From Magnetospirillum sulfuroxidans (GTDB lineage: Bacteria; Pseudomonadota; Alphaproteobacteria; Rhodospirillales; Magnetospirillaceae): a DNA stretch of 64,000 bases. The stretch lies in NCBI RefSeq assembly GCF_018224925.1, contig NZ_JAGTUF010000009.1, positions 1-64,000 of the forward strand. The letters run 5' to 3'. The position numbers were made by a program, and so were the translations under genes. The stretch's first letter is position 1. Each line of letters starts with the position of its first letter. Shown here one piece after another: positions 28,777 through 38,580 of the stretch. The notes under the pieces were generated by a model. It had not been told where the DNA came from, did no database searches, and worked only from the letters and a program-made list of their open reading frames with translations.

Positions 28777-30051
28777 TTACCCCTGTCCGGCGGCGCGGAT
28801 CAAGGCCGCCTTGTCATCCTCGTCACCCAGACATTGCAGGTAATGCAAAAAAAACTGACCGGTGACCGTATTCATTTCGGCCCGCGCCGCAGCGGGGCGG
28901 TGACGCCGCAACCAGCGCCGCGCGGTCATCAAGGCCGCCTGATCCAGCATCCAATTATGCGGCCAGGCAATATCGAGCTTGGACAACAGCGTCCGCCGCA
29001 GCGCCGCCAACATGGCCACGCCATCATCCCCCTGGAACCACGTCCACACTGCCGGCAGGCGTGAGCACGGCCCCACCCCGTCATGAACGAACGAGGCGAA
29101 TGCGTAAGGCCGCGCCGCCTCGGCCAGTTCGGACGGCGGGCGCAGGAAGCGGATATCGATATCGGTGATCATCACCGGCCTGCCGCCATGGGCGGCCATG
29201 ACCTCGGCCGCAACCAGAAAGCGGGCCGAGGCGTAATAGGCGCCGCTGCGCCAGGGATTGGCCGCTTCTTGGGTCAAGGTGACGCTGTTGCGGCACAGGG
29301 CGGCTTGTTGCGCCACCTGCTCCATCCCCGTCGGCATCGGTTCAACCACATGCAGATGCACGGCCATGCCGCTTCCCATCTGGTCGGCCGAACGCAAGAA
29401 ATCGGCGCCAAAGCGTTCCAGGTAACGCCCATCGCACGCCGCCAGCAAAACGAAACCGGCTTCGGCCTGGGGATTCCAGCGCCCGACCTCGGACATCGCC
29501 GGCACGGATTGGGCGATGGTGGCCAGCCGGCCATCGTCCAGACCATCGGGATAATCACCGTCCTCGATCAACGTCGCCTGGCGATAGGCGACGTTGAAAC
29601 GATCCTCGGGACCGATGGGCAAATCCTGACGGCGTGCCGCCAGCAGCGGTTTAAGGCGACCAAACAAGGCAAAGGCGCCATCCTCGTCGCCAGCCAACAG
29701 ACGGGCGCAACCGGCGTAATAAAGCTGTGACGGCGCATAGGCGGAATCAGCCGGCAGATGGGCGCCCAATTCCTCGATCAGCGAATGCAGGCCATAGCCG
29801 GCGATCACCGTCAGCACGTCGTGGAAATAGGCGAAACCATCGCCGGCCATAAGCTGCCGGCGGTCGGCCACTTGCTCGAACAATTCCCATTGCCGCCGCA
29901 ACAGCGCCGTCATCCCCAGCCCCAACCATGCCTGGGCATTGCCCGATTCGGCCTGCACCGCCGCCATGTAGCTGTTCCAGGCATTGACCAAATCGCCGGC
30001 ATTGACTTGTGCCGCCGCGATTTTCAGCCAAGGCTCGGCTCCCGCCTCCAT
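28777..30051 (-). CDS. TPR-like plus glycosyltransferase-like protein
   Basis: This 424-residue protein has an N-terminal tetratricopeptide-like helical region (LKIAAAQVNAGDLVNAWNSYMAAVQAESGNAQAWLGLG) and a C-terminal region resembling GT-A fold nucleotide-sugar transferases. A DxD-like metal motif lies in PVMITDIDIRFLRPP, and WPHNWMLDQAAL resembles the acceptor-side DQ motif. No specific family or sugar can be named. The start is the ATG at 30051; a GTG at 30060 overlaps the upstream gene. It is co-transcribed with, and separated by one base from, the degenerate ABC transporter protein, so the two are probably functionally linked. Confidence 0.6.
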   Translation of the reverse strand: MEAGAEPWLKIAAAQVNAGDLVNAWNSYMAAVQAESGNAQAWLGLGMTALLRRQWELFEQVADRRQLMAGDGFAYFHDVLTVIAGYGLHSLIEELGAHLPADSAYAPSQLYYAGCARLLAGDEDGAFALFGRLKPLLAARRQDLPIGPEDRFNVAYRQATLIEDGDYPDGLDDGRLATIAQSVPAMSEVGRWNPQAEAGFVLLAACDGRYLERFGADFLRSADQMGSGMAVHLHVVEPMPTGMEQVAQQAALCRNSVTLTQEAANPWRSGAYYASARFLVAAEVMAAHGGRPVMITDIDIRFLRPPSELAEAARPYAFASFVHDGVGPCSRLPAVWTWFQGDDGVAMLAALRRTLLSKLDIAWPHNWMLDQAALMTARRWLRRHRPAAARAEMNTVTGQFFLHYLQCLGDEDDKAALIRAAGQG

Positions 30052-30052
30052 G

Positions 30053-31933
30053 TCAGTCACGCGGTTTTTCGCCCGCGCGGCGCAAGGGATGGATCAGCCA
30101 ATGGCGCAGATCCAGCGGCGTCATCCGACGGCGGCGATCTTCCGATTTCAGCGAGGTCTCCCGCAGGAAGGCCGGGCCGTTGGCGGTCGTCTCCAAAGTC
30201 AGTTTGCGTTGATGAAAGGCGTCCAGTGCCGGGTTATGGCCGATGGTCAGCACGGTGGCGCCGGGCAATTCCAGTTCCAGCAAATGCATCATCGCCTCTT
30301 CCACCTTGGGCGACAGCGACGAGGTGGCGTGTTCCAGAAAAACCCAATCCGGCCGACGCAGCAACAGCCGGGCAAAGCCCATGACCTGCTGTTCCGCCGC
30401 CGTCAGGATCTGTTCCCAGGCCGTCTGCTCGCGCAGGCGCGCCTCCAGATAGCCCAAGCCGACGCGATGCAGGACGGCGCAATATTGCTCGATCGTATAG
30501 GTTTCCGGGTCGGACGGGTAACTGAGCACGCCACGCAGCGAGCCGATGGGGGTATAGGGCCGTTCCGGCAAAAAGGCGATGGAGGCATCGGCCGGCAGAT
30601 CAACTCGGCCCGACCCCCACGGCCACAACCCGGCCACCACCTTGAACAATTTGACCGAACCACCAGAATCGCCGGAGATCAGGACTTTTTCGCCTTGCTC
30701 GATCTCGGCGTCCAGCCCCCGCACGACCACGGTGCCATCGGGATTGGCGATGCATAAGTGACGGAAAGCCAAGCGCGCATGATCGGTCGGCGACAGACAG
30801 ATGCGGCCATCTTCCATACAGGCCAGGTCCCGCTTGAGGGCGGTCAGATCGTTTTCCAGCGACAGCACCCGCTCGACCGAGGCTTTCCACTCCGCCGCCT
30901 TGGACAGATTGTCCACCGGCCAGGATAAAGCGGCGGTCATCTGTTGAAAGGCCTGGGCAATCTGCATCACCTCGCCCAGGCTGATGGAACCGGTGATATA
31001 ACGCGGCGCCGTGATCAGAATGGGAAAGCCGGTGGCCAGAACCGAATAACCGCTGGAAAACAGGAAAACCCGCGCCAAGGCCGAGGTCTGACGATCCCAG
31101 GCGGTGATGACGCCGGTAAACAGATTGCGCAAACGGCGCCGTTCATCGGTCTCGCCATGCATCAAGGCGATGGATTCCGAATTTTCCCGCACCCGTACCA
31201 AGCCAAAACGGAAATTGGCCTCGTTGGTCTGGCGCTTGTTGGCGGCCTTGACCAGCGGCCGGCCGATCAGCAAGGCGGCGGTGGTGCCAGCGCCGGCATA
31301 GACGAACGAGATGAACACCATGTGGCCGGGAACATCGAAAACGCCGCCAAACATGTTGACCTGCACGATCCCCGACAAGGTCCACAGAATTTGGGTGAAA
31401 CTGACCAGCAGCAAAAAGCTGTACAGCAGCGAATGGGCCAGATCGATGGCCGATTCGGTGGCGTTGCGGATATCCTCGGCGATGCGGCCATCGGGATTGT
31501 CGTGCTCCCCCGGAAGATACGACAATTGATAATGGCGCCCTTCGCTCATCCAATTGTCCAGCAGACGCCGGGTCAGCCATTGCCGCCACCCCACCTGAAT
31601 GCGCCGCTTTACCGCCATATGGGTGGCGGTCACCGCCATGGCGAAGGCCAAGATCCCGGCCAAGGCCATGATCATGGTGAAAAACTGATCAAGATTGCGC
31701 TGCTCCAGCGCATTGAACAATTGCTTGCTCCACAGATTGATCAGGATCGGCGACACCACCTGGCACACGGTCAGCACCACCAGCAGCATGGTCATGCCGC
31801 GTACTTTCAGCTTTTCCTCTGAATTCCAGTAAGGCGCCGAAAGTTCGATGAACTGGCGAAAAAAGTTTACGGCGCGGCGCGGCGCCCCAGGCGCAGCGGC
31901 AGGTATCGGGGCAGATGGCGGAACCGCATTCAT
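30053..31933 (-). CDS. SbmA/YddA-type ABC transporter with degenerate ATPase
   Basis: This 626-residue protein has an N-terminal ABC_membrane_2 domain (about 25-330, six helices, with the family motif WRQWLTRRLLDNWMSEGRHYQL) and a C-terminal ABC-ATPase-like domain. Every ATPase motif is altered. Walker A reads GDSGGSVKLF from residue 421 (catalytic Lys replaced by Val). The signature reads LTAAEQQV (510-517) instead of LSGGEQQR. Walker B ends FLEHATSS with E534-H535 replacing Asp-Glu. The D-loop Asp is Ser. Only the switch His in IGHNP persists. In this superfamily SbmA/BacA lack an ATPase and are proton-driven, so this protein may transport without ATP hydrolysis. The frame is uninterrupted. 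Confidence 0.85.
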   Translation of the reverse strand: MNAVPPSAPIPAAAPGAPRRAVNFFRQFIELSAPYWNSEEKLKVRGMTMLLVVLTVCQVVSPILINLWSKQLFNALEQRNLDQFFTMIMALAGILAFAMAVTATHMAVKRRIQVGWRQWLTRRLLDNWMSEGRHYQLSYLPGEHDNPDGRIAEDIRNATESAIDLAHSLLYSFLLLVSFTQILWTLSGIVQVNMFGGVFDVPGHMVFISFVYAGAGTTAALLIGRPLVKAANKRQTNEANFRFGLVRVRENSESIALMHGETDERRRLRNLFTGVITAWDRQTSALARVFLFSSGYSVLATGFPILITAPRYITGSISLGEVMQIAQAFQQMTAALSWPVDNLSKAAEWKASVERVLSLENDLTALKRDLACMEDGRICLSPTDHARLAFRHLCIANPDGTVVVRGLDAEIEQGEKVLISGDSGGSVKLFKVVAGLWPWGSGRVDLPADASIAFLPERPYTPIGSLRGVLSYPSDPETYTIEQYCAVLHRVGLGYLEARLREQTAWEQILTAAEQQVMGFARLLLRRPDWVFLEHATSSLSPKVEEAMMHLLELELPGATVLTIGHNPALDAFHQRKLTLETTANGPAFLRETSLKSEDRRRRMTPLDLRHWLIHPLRRAGEKPRD

Positions 31934-32084
31934 GGTAAGGAACAAAGACCTGAACAGCCGTAATGACAGTCACTTAAGCATGCTTTCGCATGGTGTTCCA
32001 GTGACCTTGTGAAACCGCGATTCACTTGACCGTCCGCCGACCAGCCGCCACCATCCAAACTCAGCAAAGCCGGAGAACCACCTC

Positions 32085-33893
32085 GTGTCCACGTCCCCCG
32101 CCCTTGACTACACCGACGATTTCCTGCGCCACATCCTGCGCTCGGTCCGCACCATCGCCGTGGTCGGGGCCAGCGCCAATTGGAACCGGCCCAGCTATAT
32201 CGTCACCAAGTATTTGCAGGAAAAAGGCTATCGGGTGATTCCGGTCAATCCGGGTTTGGCCGGCCAGCAATTGTTGGGCGAAACCGTTTACGCTGATCTG
32301 GCGTCAATCCCGGTGCCGGTGGACATGGTCGACATCTTCCGCAATTCCGAAGCCGCCGGCCCGATCACCGATCAGGCGGTGGCCATCGGCGCCAAAGTGG
32401 TGTGGATGCAACTGAGCGTCTGCAACGCCGCCGCCGCCGCCCGCGCCGAAGAAGCCGGGGTCAAGGTGGTGATGGATCGCTGCCCCAAGATCGAATTCGG
32501 CCGCCTGGGCGGCGAGTTGAGCTGGTCCGGCGTCAATTCCGGCATCATCACCAACAAAGCCAAGGAAGCGCCTCGGCCCAAGCGCGACAAGACGACGCAA
32601 GAGGATGTGGAAAATCTGGAATATGGCTTCGCCACCAAGGCCGTGCATGCCGGCGCCGCCCCCGATGCGGTGACCGGGGCGCGGACCACCCCCATCTATC
32701 AGACCGCGTCTTATGTGTTCGAAGACACCGACCACGCCGCCAGCCTGTTTAACTTGCACACCTTCGGCTACATCTATTCGCGTCTGACCAACCCGACGGT
32801 CAGCGTGCTGGAAGAACGCATCGCCGCCCTGGAAGGCGGCCGCGCCGCGGTCGCCGCCGCCTCGGGCCATGCCGCCCAATTCATCACCTTCTTCACCTTG
32901 CTGGAGCCCGGCGATCATTTCGTCGCCTCCCGCAATCTTTACGGCGGCTCGCTTACCCAGTTCGGCCTGTCGTTCAAAAAACTGGGCTGGCACTGCACCT
33001 TCGTCGACCCGCACGATCCCGACAATTTCGCAGCCGCCATCACCGCGACGACCAAGGCCATCTTCATCGAAAGCCTGGCCAATCCCGGCGGCATCGTCGT
33101 CGATATCGAAGCCGTGGCCAAAGTCGCCCACGATGCCGGCATTCCGCTGATCGTTGACAACACCCTGGCGACGCCGTTCCTATGCCGGCCGTTCGAATGG
33201 GGGGCTGACATCGTCGTGCATTCGACCACCAAATTCCTGGCCGGGCATGGCAATTCCCTTGGCGGCTGCGTGGTCGAATCGGGCCGGTTCGACTGGTCGG
33301 CCAATGCCAAATTCCCCAGCCTGTCCCAGCCCGAGCCGGCCTATCACGGCCTGACCTTCCACGAAACCTTTGGCGATTTCGCCTTTACCACCAAGGCCCG
33401 CGCCGTGGCGCTGCGCGATTTCGGCCCGGCGATGGCGCCGATGAACGCCTTTTTCACCATCACCGGCATCGAGACCTTGCATGTGCGCATGGAACGTCAC
33501 TGCGCCAACGCGCAAAAGGTCGCCACCTTCCTGGCCGGCCATCCGGCGGTGGAATGGGTGTCCTATGCCGGGCTGGCCGACAGCCGCTATGCGGATTTGC
33601 GTGACAAATACCTGCCCAAGGGGGCTGGCGCGGTCTTCACCTTCGGCGTCAAGGGCGGCTTTGAAGCCGGCAAGAAGGTGGTGGAAGGGGTCAAATTGTT
33701 CAGTCACCTTGCCAATATCGGCGACACCCGGTCATTGATCCTGCATCCGGCCAGCACCACCCACCGGCAATTGACGCCGGAACAGCAAGTCACCGCTGGC
33801 GCCGGCCCCGAAGTGGTCCGCCTGTCGATCGGTCTGGAAGATGCCGACGACCTGATCCGCGATCTCGCACGGGTCTTGAACAGCTTGGGTTAA
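32085..33893 (+). CDS. CoA-binding domain fused to O-acetylhomoserine sulfhydrylase (MetY)
   Basis: This 602-residue protein joins two normally separate proteins. Residues about 10-145 are a YccU-like CoA-binding Rossmann domain ([34 protein letters not shown]). A charged linker (about 150-180) follows, then a complete PLP enzyme of the Cys/Met metabolism family (about 182-602): [15 protein letters not shown], the PLP-binding K383 in [11 protein letters not shown], and the C-terminal [16 protein letters not shown]. MetY makes homocysteine from O-acetylhomoserine and sulfide. The start is GTG at 32085 with GGAG nine bases upstream. I see no SAM riboswitch in the leader. The fusion is in frame without gaps. 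Confidence 0.9.
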   Translation: MSTSPALDYTDDFLRHILRSVRTIAVVGASANWNRPSYIVTKYLQEKGYRVIPVNPGLAGQQLLGETVYADLASIPVPVDMVDIFRNSEAAGPITDQAVAIGAKVVWMQLSVCNAAAAARAEEAGVKVVMDRCPKIEFGRLGGELSWSGVNSGIITNKAKEAPRPKRDKTTQEDVENLEYGFATKAVHAGAAPDAVTGARTTPIYQTASYVFEDTDHAASLFNLHTFGYIYSRLTNPTVSVLEERIAALEGGRAAVAAASGHAAQFITFFTLLEPGDHFVASRNLYGGSLTQFGLSFKKLGWHCTFVDPHDPDNFAAAITATTKAIFIESLANPGGIVVDIEAVAKVAHDAGIPLIVDNTLATPFLCRPFEWGADIVVHSTTKFLAGHGNSLGGCVVESGRFDWSANAKFPSLSQPEPAYHGLTFHETFGDFAFTTKARAVALRDFGPAMAPMNAFFTITGIETLHVRMERHCANAQKVATFLAGHPAVEWVSYAGLADSRYADLRDKYLPKGAGAVFTFGVKGGFEAGKKVVEGVKLFSHLANIGDTRSLILHPASTTHRQLTPEQQVTAGAGPEVVRLSIGLEDADDLIRDLARVLNSLG

Positions 33894-33899
33894 AGCTCA

Positions 33900-33956
33900 G
33901 GGTGGTGAAAATCTTCCCGATGGATAGCACAGCATCGCGCAAGGTTTTCACCACCC
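33900..33956. repeat. Long inverted repeat between convergent genes
   Basis: GGGTGGTGAAAATCTT (33900-33915) and AAGGTTTTCACCACCC (33941-33956) pair over 16 bases with one G-U, around a 25-base loop. It fills the gap between the convergent MetY fusion and chemoreceptor genes. There is no U-tract on either side. A bidirectional terminator or transcript-end stabiliser is likely. Confidence 0.6.
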
Positions 33957-33969
33957 TTCAACACGTTGA

Positions 33970-35589
33970 CTAAGCCTGCTTCACCGCCGACAAGAAACCA
34001 TCGACCGTGTGGCGCAGGGTTTCCGCCTGGGATGACAATTGCCGGGCGGCCCCCAGCACGGTGCCGGCAGCGGAACCGGTATCGGCGGCGGCCTGCTGCA
34101 CGCCGTTGATGGTGGCGTTGACCTCGGCGGTGCCGGCGGCGGCCTGCTCGACATTGCGGGCGATTTCGGCGGTGGCGGCGGCTTGCTGTTCCACTGCCGC
34201 CGCGATCGAACCGGCGATCTCGCTGACTTCCTCAATCACCTGACCGATGGTGTTGATGGCGCTGACCACGGCGCGGGTCTGTTCCTGCACGGCGCTGATC
34301 TGGCTGCCGATTTCCTCGGTCGCCCGCGTCGTCTGGTTGGCCAGCGACTTGACCTCGTTGGCGACCACGGCGAAGCCCTTGCCGGCATCGCCGGCGCGCG
34401 CCGCCTCGATGGTGGCGTTGAGCGCCAACAAATTGGTCTGGCTGGCGATGTCGTTGATCAGCTTGACCACCTCGCTGATGCGGCCGGCGGCTTCCGACAA
34501 ATGACGGACTTCGCCATCGGTGCGCTTGGCCTCGTCGGCGGCGCGGCGAGAAATGGTGTTGGAATGGGCGACTTGGCGCGAAATCTCGGAAATCGACGCC
34601 GCCAATTCCTCGGCCGCCGAGGCCACGGTTTCCACATTGGTCGAGGCCTGGGTCGAGGCGGCAGCCACCGCGGTGGCCTGCGCCGAAGTCTGATCCGCCG
34701 CCGCCGACATGCCCGTCGCCGTATCCGACAAGGTGCCGGCGGCGCCGGCCACCGCGCCGACCAGTTCCGCCGCCTTGGCGTCGAAACCGGCCGTGAGTTC
34801 ATCGACCCGGCGCTGGCGGGCCAGCCGCTTTTCCATTTCCGCCTTGGCCGCATCCTCCAGACGCTGACGCTCTTGGCCATTGCTTTTAAACACGGCCAGG
34901 GCCTGAGCCATGGCGGTAATCTCGTCCTTGCCTTCGGCGGCGGGAATAGCGGCCTGCAAATCGCCCTGGGCCAATTTTTCCATGGCTTGGGTCATGGCCT
35001 TCAACGGCCGGGCAATGCCGCTGGCGATCACCCAAGACGCCGCGACCCCCAAGACCAAGGCCAAGGCCGACAAGGCGATATCTTCGGCCTGATGCAAGGC
35101 AGCATCGTCCTTGGCCTGTTTTTCCAGGTTGGTCAAGGCGGTGATCTGGCGATCCTCGATGGCGTCCATCTGACCACTGATCTGATCGCCAACCTTGGCC
35201 AGATCCTCAATGGCTGATTGATCCTTGCCGATCGCATCCAAGCCGACCTGATAATTGCCCAACAGCGCCACCAGCTTTTTCAGCTCGGCCTCCAGCGCCG
35301 GATCAGTGATGGCGGTTTGGGCCGAGCTAATGATGACCTTGATCTCGTTGAGCACCTGCACGGCATTCACATGATCGCCACGGCTGACATGACGGCGCAG
35401 AGTCTCGAACTTGCTGTCGGCTTCCTTGAGCAGCAAGGCGCTTTCCGCTTGATCGGAATAGGTATCCAAAGCTTGGCGGGCCGAATTGATGCCGATCGCG
35501 CCAATCACCGCAACAGCCAGCAACAGGGCCAGCACCAGGGCGAAACCGCCACCAATGCGCTTGGGGATGGACATCGTGTTCAGCTTCAT
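33970..35589 (-). CDS. Methyl-accepting chemotaxis protein
   Basis: This 539-residue chemoreceptor has a transmembrane helix (about 14-32), a four-helix-bundle type periplasmic sensor (about 35-180), a second helix (about 182-200), a HAMP domain ([20 protein letters not shown]) and a cytoplasmic signalling domain. The conserved hairpin tip is in [41 protein letters not shown]. It relays ligand binding to CheA. No che genes are nearby, so it feeds a pathway encoded elsewhere. It lies 83 bases downstream of purN on the same strand. Confidence 0.94.
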   Translation of the reverse strand: MKLNTMSIPKRIGGGFALVLALLLAVAVIGAIGINSARQALDTYSDQAESALLLKEADSKFETLRRHVSRGDHVNAVQVLNEIKVIISSAQTAITDPALEAELKKLVALLGNYQVGLDAIGKDQSAIEDLAKVGDQISGQMDAIEDRQITALTNLEKQAKDDAALHQAEDIALSALALVLGVAASWVIASGIARPLKAMTQAMEKLAQGDLQAAIPAAEGKDEITAMAQALAVFKSNGQERQRLEDAAKAEMEKRLARQRRVDELTAGFDAKAAELVGAVAGAAGTLSDTATGMSAAADQTSAQATAVAAASTQASTNVETVASAAEELAASISEISRQVAHSNTISRRAADEAKRTDGEVRHLSEAAGRISEVVKLINDIASQTNLLALNATIEAARAGDAGKGFAVVANEVKSLANQTTRATEEIGSQISAVQEQTRAVVSAINTIGQVIEEVSEIAGSIAAAVEQQAAATAEIARNVEQAAAGTAEVNATINGVQQAAADTGSAAGTVLGAARQLSSQAETLRHTVDGFLSAVKQA

Positions 35590-35671
35590 GGTGGGCTCCC
35601 GCTTGCCGCTGTTGAACCAACTCGTGGATTTGAGTCGTCAGACCTAATGCTGCACTGCGATTAGGGCAAGA

Positions 35672-36316
35672 TCAGGGCGTGGGATTGACCAATGCGCCAA
35701 AGCCGGGCGCTTCTACCTTGGCGCGATTACCATCGACAGCAACACGTCCTTCTGCGATCAGACGCAGGGCCAGCGGATAGGCTTTGTGTTCCTGTTCCAG
35801 GACGCGGGCGGCCAGGGCATCCTCGGTATCATCGGCCAGAACCGGGACGGCGGCCTGGACGATGATCGGGCCGTCATCAAGATCGGGGGTGACCAGATGG
35901 ACGGTGCAGCCGTGCAGCTTGACCCCGGCCTCAAGGGCGCGGGCATGGGTATGCAGGCCCTTGAAGCTGGGCAACAGCGACGGATGAATATTGATCATCC
36001 GCTGGTCCCAGGATTGGACAAAGCCCGCGGATAACAGCCGCATGAAACCGGCCAGGCAGACGATCTCGACCCCGGCCTGACGCAAATGCGCATCCATGGC
36101 GGCGTCGAAATCCTCGCGGCTGGCGAAGGATTTGTGCGAAAGGGTCACCGACGGCACCCCGGCCGTGGCGGCACGTTCCAGCGCATAGGCATTGGCGACG
36201 TTGCTGACGACCAAGACAATCTCGGCCGGAAAGGCCGGATCGGCGCAGGCATCGAGCAAAGCCTGGAGGTTGGACCCCCGGCCCGAAACCAAGACGCCGA
36301 CCCGCTTTTTCGCCAT
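35672..36316 (-). CDS. purN: Phosphoribosylglycinamide formyltransferase
   Basis: This 214-residue enzyme transfers a formyl group from 10-formyl-THF to GAR, the third purine step. The GAR-binding loop is GVLVSGRGSNLQALLDA. The catalytic Asn-His pair is in NIHPSLLPSFKGLHTHARALEAG, and the Asp in TPDLDDGPIIVQ completes the active site. Length is normal. The start overlaps the last base of purM, so purM-purN are translationally coupled. Confidence 0.96.
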   Translation of the reverse strand: MAKKRVGVLVSGRGSNLQALLDACADPAFPAEIVLVVSNVANAYALERAATAGVPSVTLSHKSFASREDFDAAMDAHLRQAGVEIVCLAGFMRLLSAGFVQSWDQRMINIHPSLLPSFKGLHTHARALEAGVKLHGCTVHLVTPDLDDGPIIVQAAVPVLADDTEDALAARVLEQEHKAYPLALRLIAEGRVAVDGNRAKVEAPGFGALVNPTP

Positions 36317-37392
36317 TACAGCCAGCCCTCGGTCCCCCGGACCTGGCTTTGGGCTTCGTCACCCTGACGGGCGCGCAGCGTGCCGATGGTAAACACCGTC
36401 TCGCCGCCCTGACGCAGGATATGGGCTGCTTCCTCGGCCTTGTCGGCGGCGACCACCACCACCATGCCGATACCGCAATTGAAGGTCCGGGCCATTTCGT
36501 GGGCAACGACGCCGCCCTCGGCGGCCAGCCACGTGAACACCGGCGGCAAGGTCCAGGTCTTGGCGTCGATGTCGGCGACCACGGTGTCGGGCAGCACGCG
36601 CGGCACGTTCTCGATCAGACCACCCCCCGTGATGTGGGCCATGGCCTTGATCGTGCCAGCCTTGACCGCCGCCATGCACGATTTGACATAGATGCGGGTC
36701 GGAATCAGCAACGCCTCGCCCAGGCTTTTCGACGGATCGAACGGCGCCGGCGAATCATAGGTTACGCCACCCTTGGCGACGATGCGGCGCACCAGCGAAT
36801 AGCCGTTGGAATGCACACCGGTCGAAGCCAGGCCCAGCAACACGTCACCGGGGCCGACATCAGCCGACGGCAACAACGCCCCGCGTTCGGCCGCGCCGAC
36901 CGAAAAACCGGCCAGATCGTAATCGCCATGGCTGTACATGCCGGGCATTTCCGCCGTCTCGCCGCCGATCAGGGCACAACCGGCCTGACGACAGCCTTCG
37001 GCGATACCGGCGATGATCGCCGTGCCGGCGGCCACGTCCAGCTTGCCGGTGGCGAAGTAATCCAGAAAGAACAAAGGCTCGGCGCCTTGGACCACCAGAT
37101 CGTTCACGCACATGGCCACCAGATCGATGCCGACGCCATCGTGGCGGCCGGAATCAATGGCGACCTTCAGCTTGGTGCCGACACCGTCGGTGGTGGCCAC
37201 CAAAATGGGGTCCTTAAACCCAGCGGCCTTGGGGTCGAACAACGCGCCAAAGCCACCCAGACCGGCGGCGGTGCCGGAACGGACGGTGGATTTGGCCAGC
37301 GGCTTGATGGCCTCGACCAGCGCTTCACCGGCATCGATATCGACGCCCGCGTCGCGGTAGGTCAGGCCCTGCTTTTCATCATGAGCGGGAAT
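36316..37392 (-). CDS. purM: Phosphoribosylformylglycinamidine cyclo-ligase (AIR synthetase), unusual start
   Basis: PurM closes the imidazole ring with ATP. The body is complete: [65 protein letters not shown]. The N-terminus is the puzzle. Family sequence [23 protein letters not shown] is encoded in frame up to about 37365, but there is no ATG, GTG or TTG in frame just before it. The best in-frame candidate is an ATT at 37392-37390, five bases after a GAGGA site, giving 358 residues (family about 350). Alternatively, the ATGATG at 37382-37377 would come into frame if the following run of four A were five, a one-base indel. A TTG at 37242 is too far inside the protein. Confidence 0.88.
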   Translation of the reverse strand: MPAHDEKQGLTYRDAGVDIDAGEALVEAIKPLAKSTVRSGTAAGLGGFGALFDPKAAGFKDPILVATTDGVGTKLKVAIDSGRHDGVGIDLVAMCVNDLVVQGAEPLFFLDYFATGKLDVAAGTAIIAGIAEGCRQAGCALIGGETAEMPGMYSHGDYDLAGFSVGAAERGALLPSADVGPGDVLLGLASTGVHSNGYSLVRRIVAKGGVTYDSPAPFDPSKSLGEALLIPTRIYVKSCMAAVKAGTIKAMAHITGGGLIENVPRVLPDTVVADIDAKTWTLPPVFTWLAAEGGVVAHEMARTFNCGIGMVVVVAADKAEEAAHILRQGGETVFTIGTLRARQGDEAQSQVRGTEGWL

Positions 37393-37498
37393 GGTCTTCC
37401 TCGTCGGCTTGCCTGTGATATGGTTGGCGGCGCTTGCGCCCGGCTCTCAGGGGTCGACGCCACGCGGGCCGAAGATACTCCAACACGGACGGTTTGCA

Positions 37499-38578
37499 AT
37501 GCCTTCTCTTCGCCTTGCCGGCGCCATGGCCCTGGTGGCGGCGCTTCTGGTCTTTTTTAACAGCCCCGACAGCCGAGCCCAGGTCAGCTTTGACCCCTTC
37601 ACCGTCGATGGCGTCGAGGTCGATGTCAGCGCCGCCAATGCCCAAGTGGCCAAGGATCAGGCCATCGTCGCGGCGCAACGCCAGGGCTTCGCCACCTTGC
37701 TGGAACGCCTCACCGCCCCCGAGGACCGCGCCCGCCTGCCCAAGGCCGACGGCGTCGAATTTGTGCGCGATTTCAGCGTCGAGCAGGAACGCAGCCTCGC
37801 CAGCCGCTATATCGCCTCGTTGAGCGTGCGCTACAACGGCTCGGCCGTAAAGCGCCTGCTGCAAGCGGCCGGCATCGCCGTGACCGAAGCCCGCACCCGC
37901 CCGGTGGTGGTGGTGCCGGTCTTCGTCCCCGAAGATGGCCGCGCCGCGCTGTGGGACGACCCTAATCCCTGGCGCAACGCCTGGGGCAACCTGCATGGCG
38001 GCGGTCTGGTGCCGCTGTTGCTGCCGTTGGGCGACTTGGGCGACATCCAGGCGATCACCGCGGCCCAGGCCTTGGCCGGCGACGCCTTGGCCATGCAAAG
38101 CCTGGGCGCGCGCTGGCGCACCCCCGATGTGCTGGTCGCCGCCGCCACCCTGCGCGGCAAGGTCCTTGACGTCGCCTTGCATGCCGGACCAACCACGCCC
38201 AAGCCATTCGAGGCGCTGTCTTACCGGCAAAATGACGGTGAAAGCCTTGACGCCCTGCTGAGCCGCGCCGTCAAGGACATCGCGCGCGCCATTGAAACCA
38301 CTCATAAGCAAAATGCCGCACATGGCGGCGAGTCCGGCACCGTATCGGCGCTGGTGCCGTTGTCGGGCATGCCCCAATGGCTGGCCGTACGCGAACGTCT
38401 GGGCCGGGTCCCCCAGGTCAAGAGCTGGGAATTGGTATCGCTATCGCGAACCGAGGCGGCGATCATCATGCATGTGGTCGGTGATTCCAACCAGTTAGCC
38501 GAGGGAATGAGCACCGGCGGCCTGAGCCTGAAATGGGCCGACAGCTTCTGGACCGTGCAGCCGGTCGGAGTGAACTGA
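37499..38578 (+). CDS. DUF2066 secreted protein
   Basis: This 359-residue protein starts with a signal-like segment (MPSLRLAGAMALVAALLVFFNSPDSRAQ) followed by the DUF2066 domain: FTVDGVEVDVSAANAQVAKDQAIVAAQRQGFATLLERL and YNGSAVKRLLQAAGI. Function is unknown; DUF2066 proteins are probably periplasmic. In alphaproteobacteria the gene commonly lies between purM and a PerM-type permease with hdaA, exactly as here. The ATG at 37499 is chosen by the signal peptide. It is divergent from purM and only two bases separate it from the next gene. Confidence 0.82.
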   Translation: MPSLRLAGAMALVAALLVFFNSPDSRAQVSFDPFTVDGVEVDVSAANAQVAKDQAIVAAQRQGFATLLERLTAPEDRARLPKADGVEFVRDFSVEQERSLASRYIASLSVRYNGSAVKRLLQAAGIAVTEARTRPVVVVPVFVPEDGRAALWDDPNPWRNAWGNLHGGGLVPLLLPLGDLGDIQAITAAQALAGDALAMQSLGARWRTPDVLVAAATLRGKVLDVALHAGPTTPKPFEALSYRQNDGESLDALLSRAVKDIARAIETTHKQNAAHGGESGTVSALVPLSGMPQWLAVRERLGRVPQVKSWELVSLSRTEAAIIMHVVGDSNQLAEGMSTGGLSLKWADSFWTVQPVGVN

Positions 38579-38580
38579 CC

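Noticed and set aside
31946-32084. SAM-II riboswitch in the MetY leader
   Set aside because: Expected in alphaproteobacterial methionine genes, but the conserved pseudoknot segments (GATTTAA-like and GCTAAA-like) are not present.
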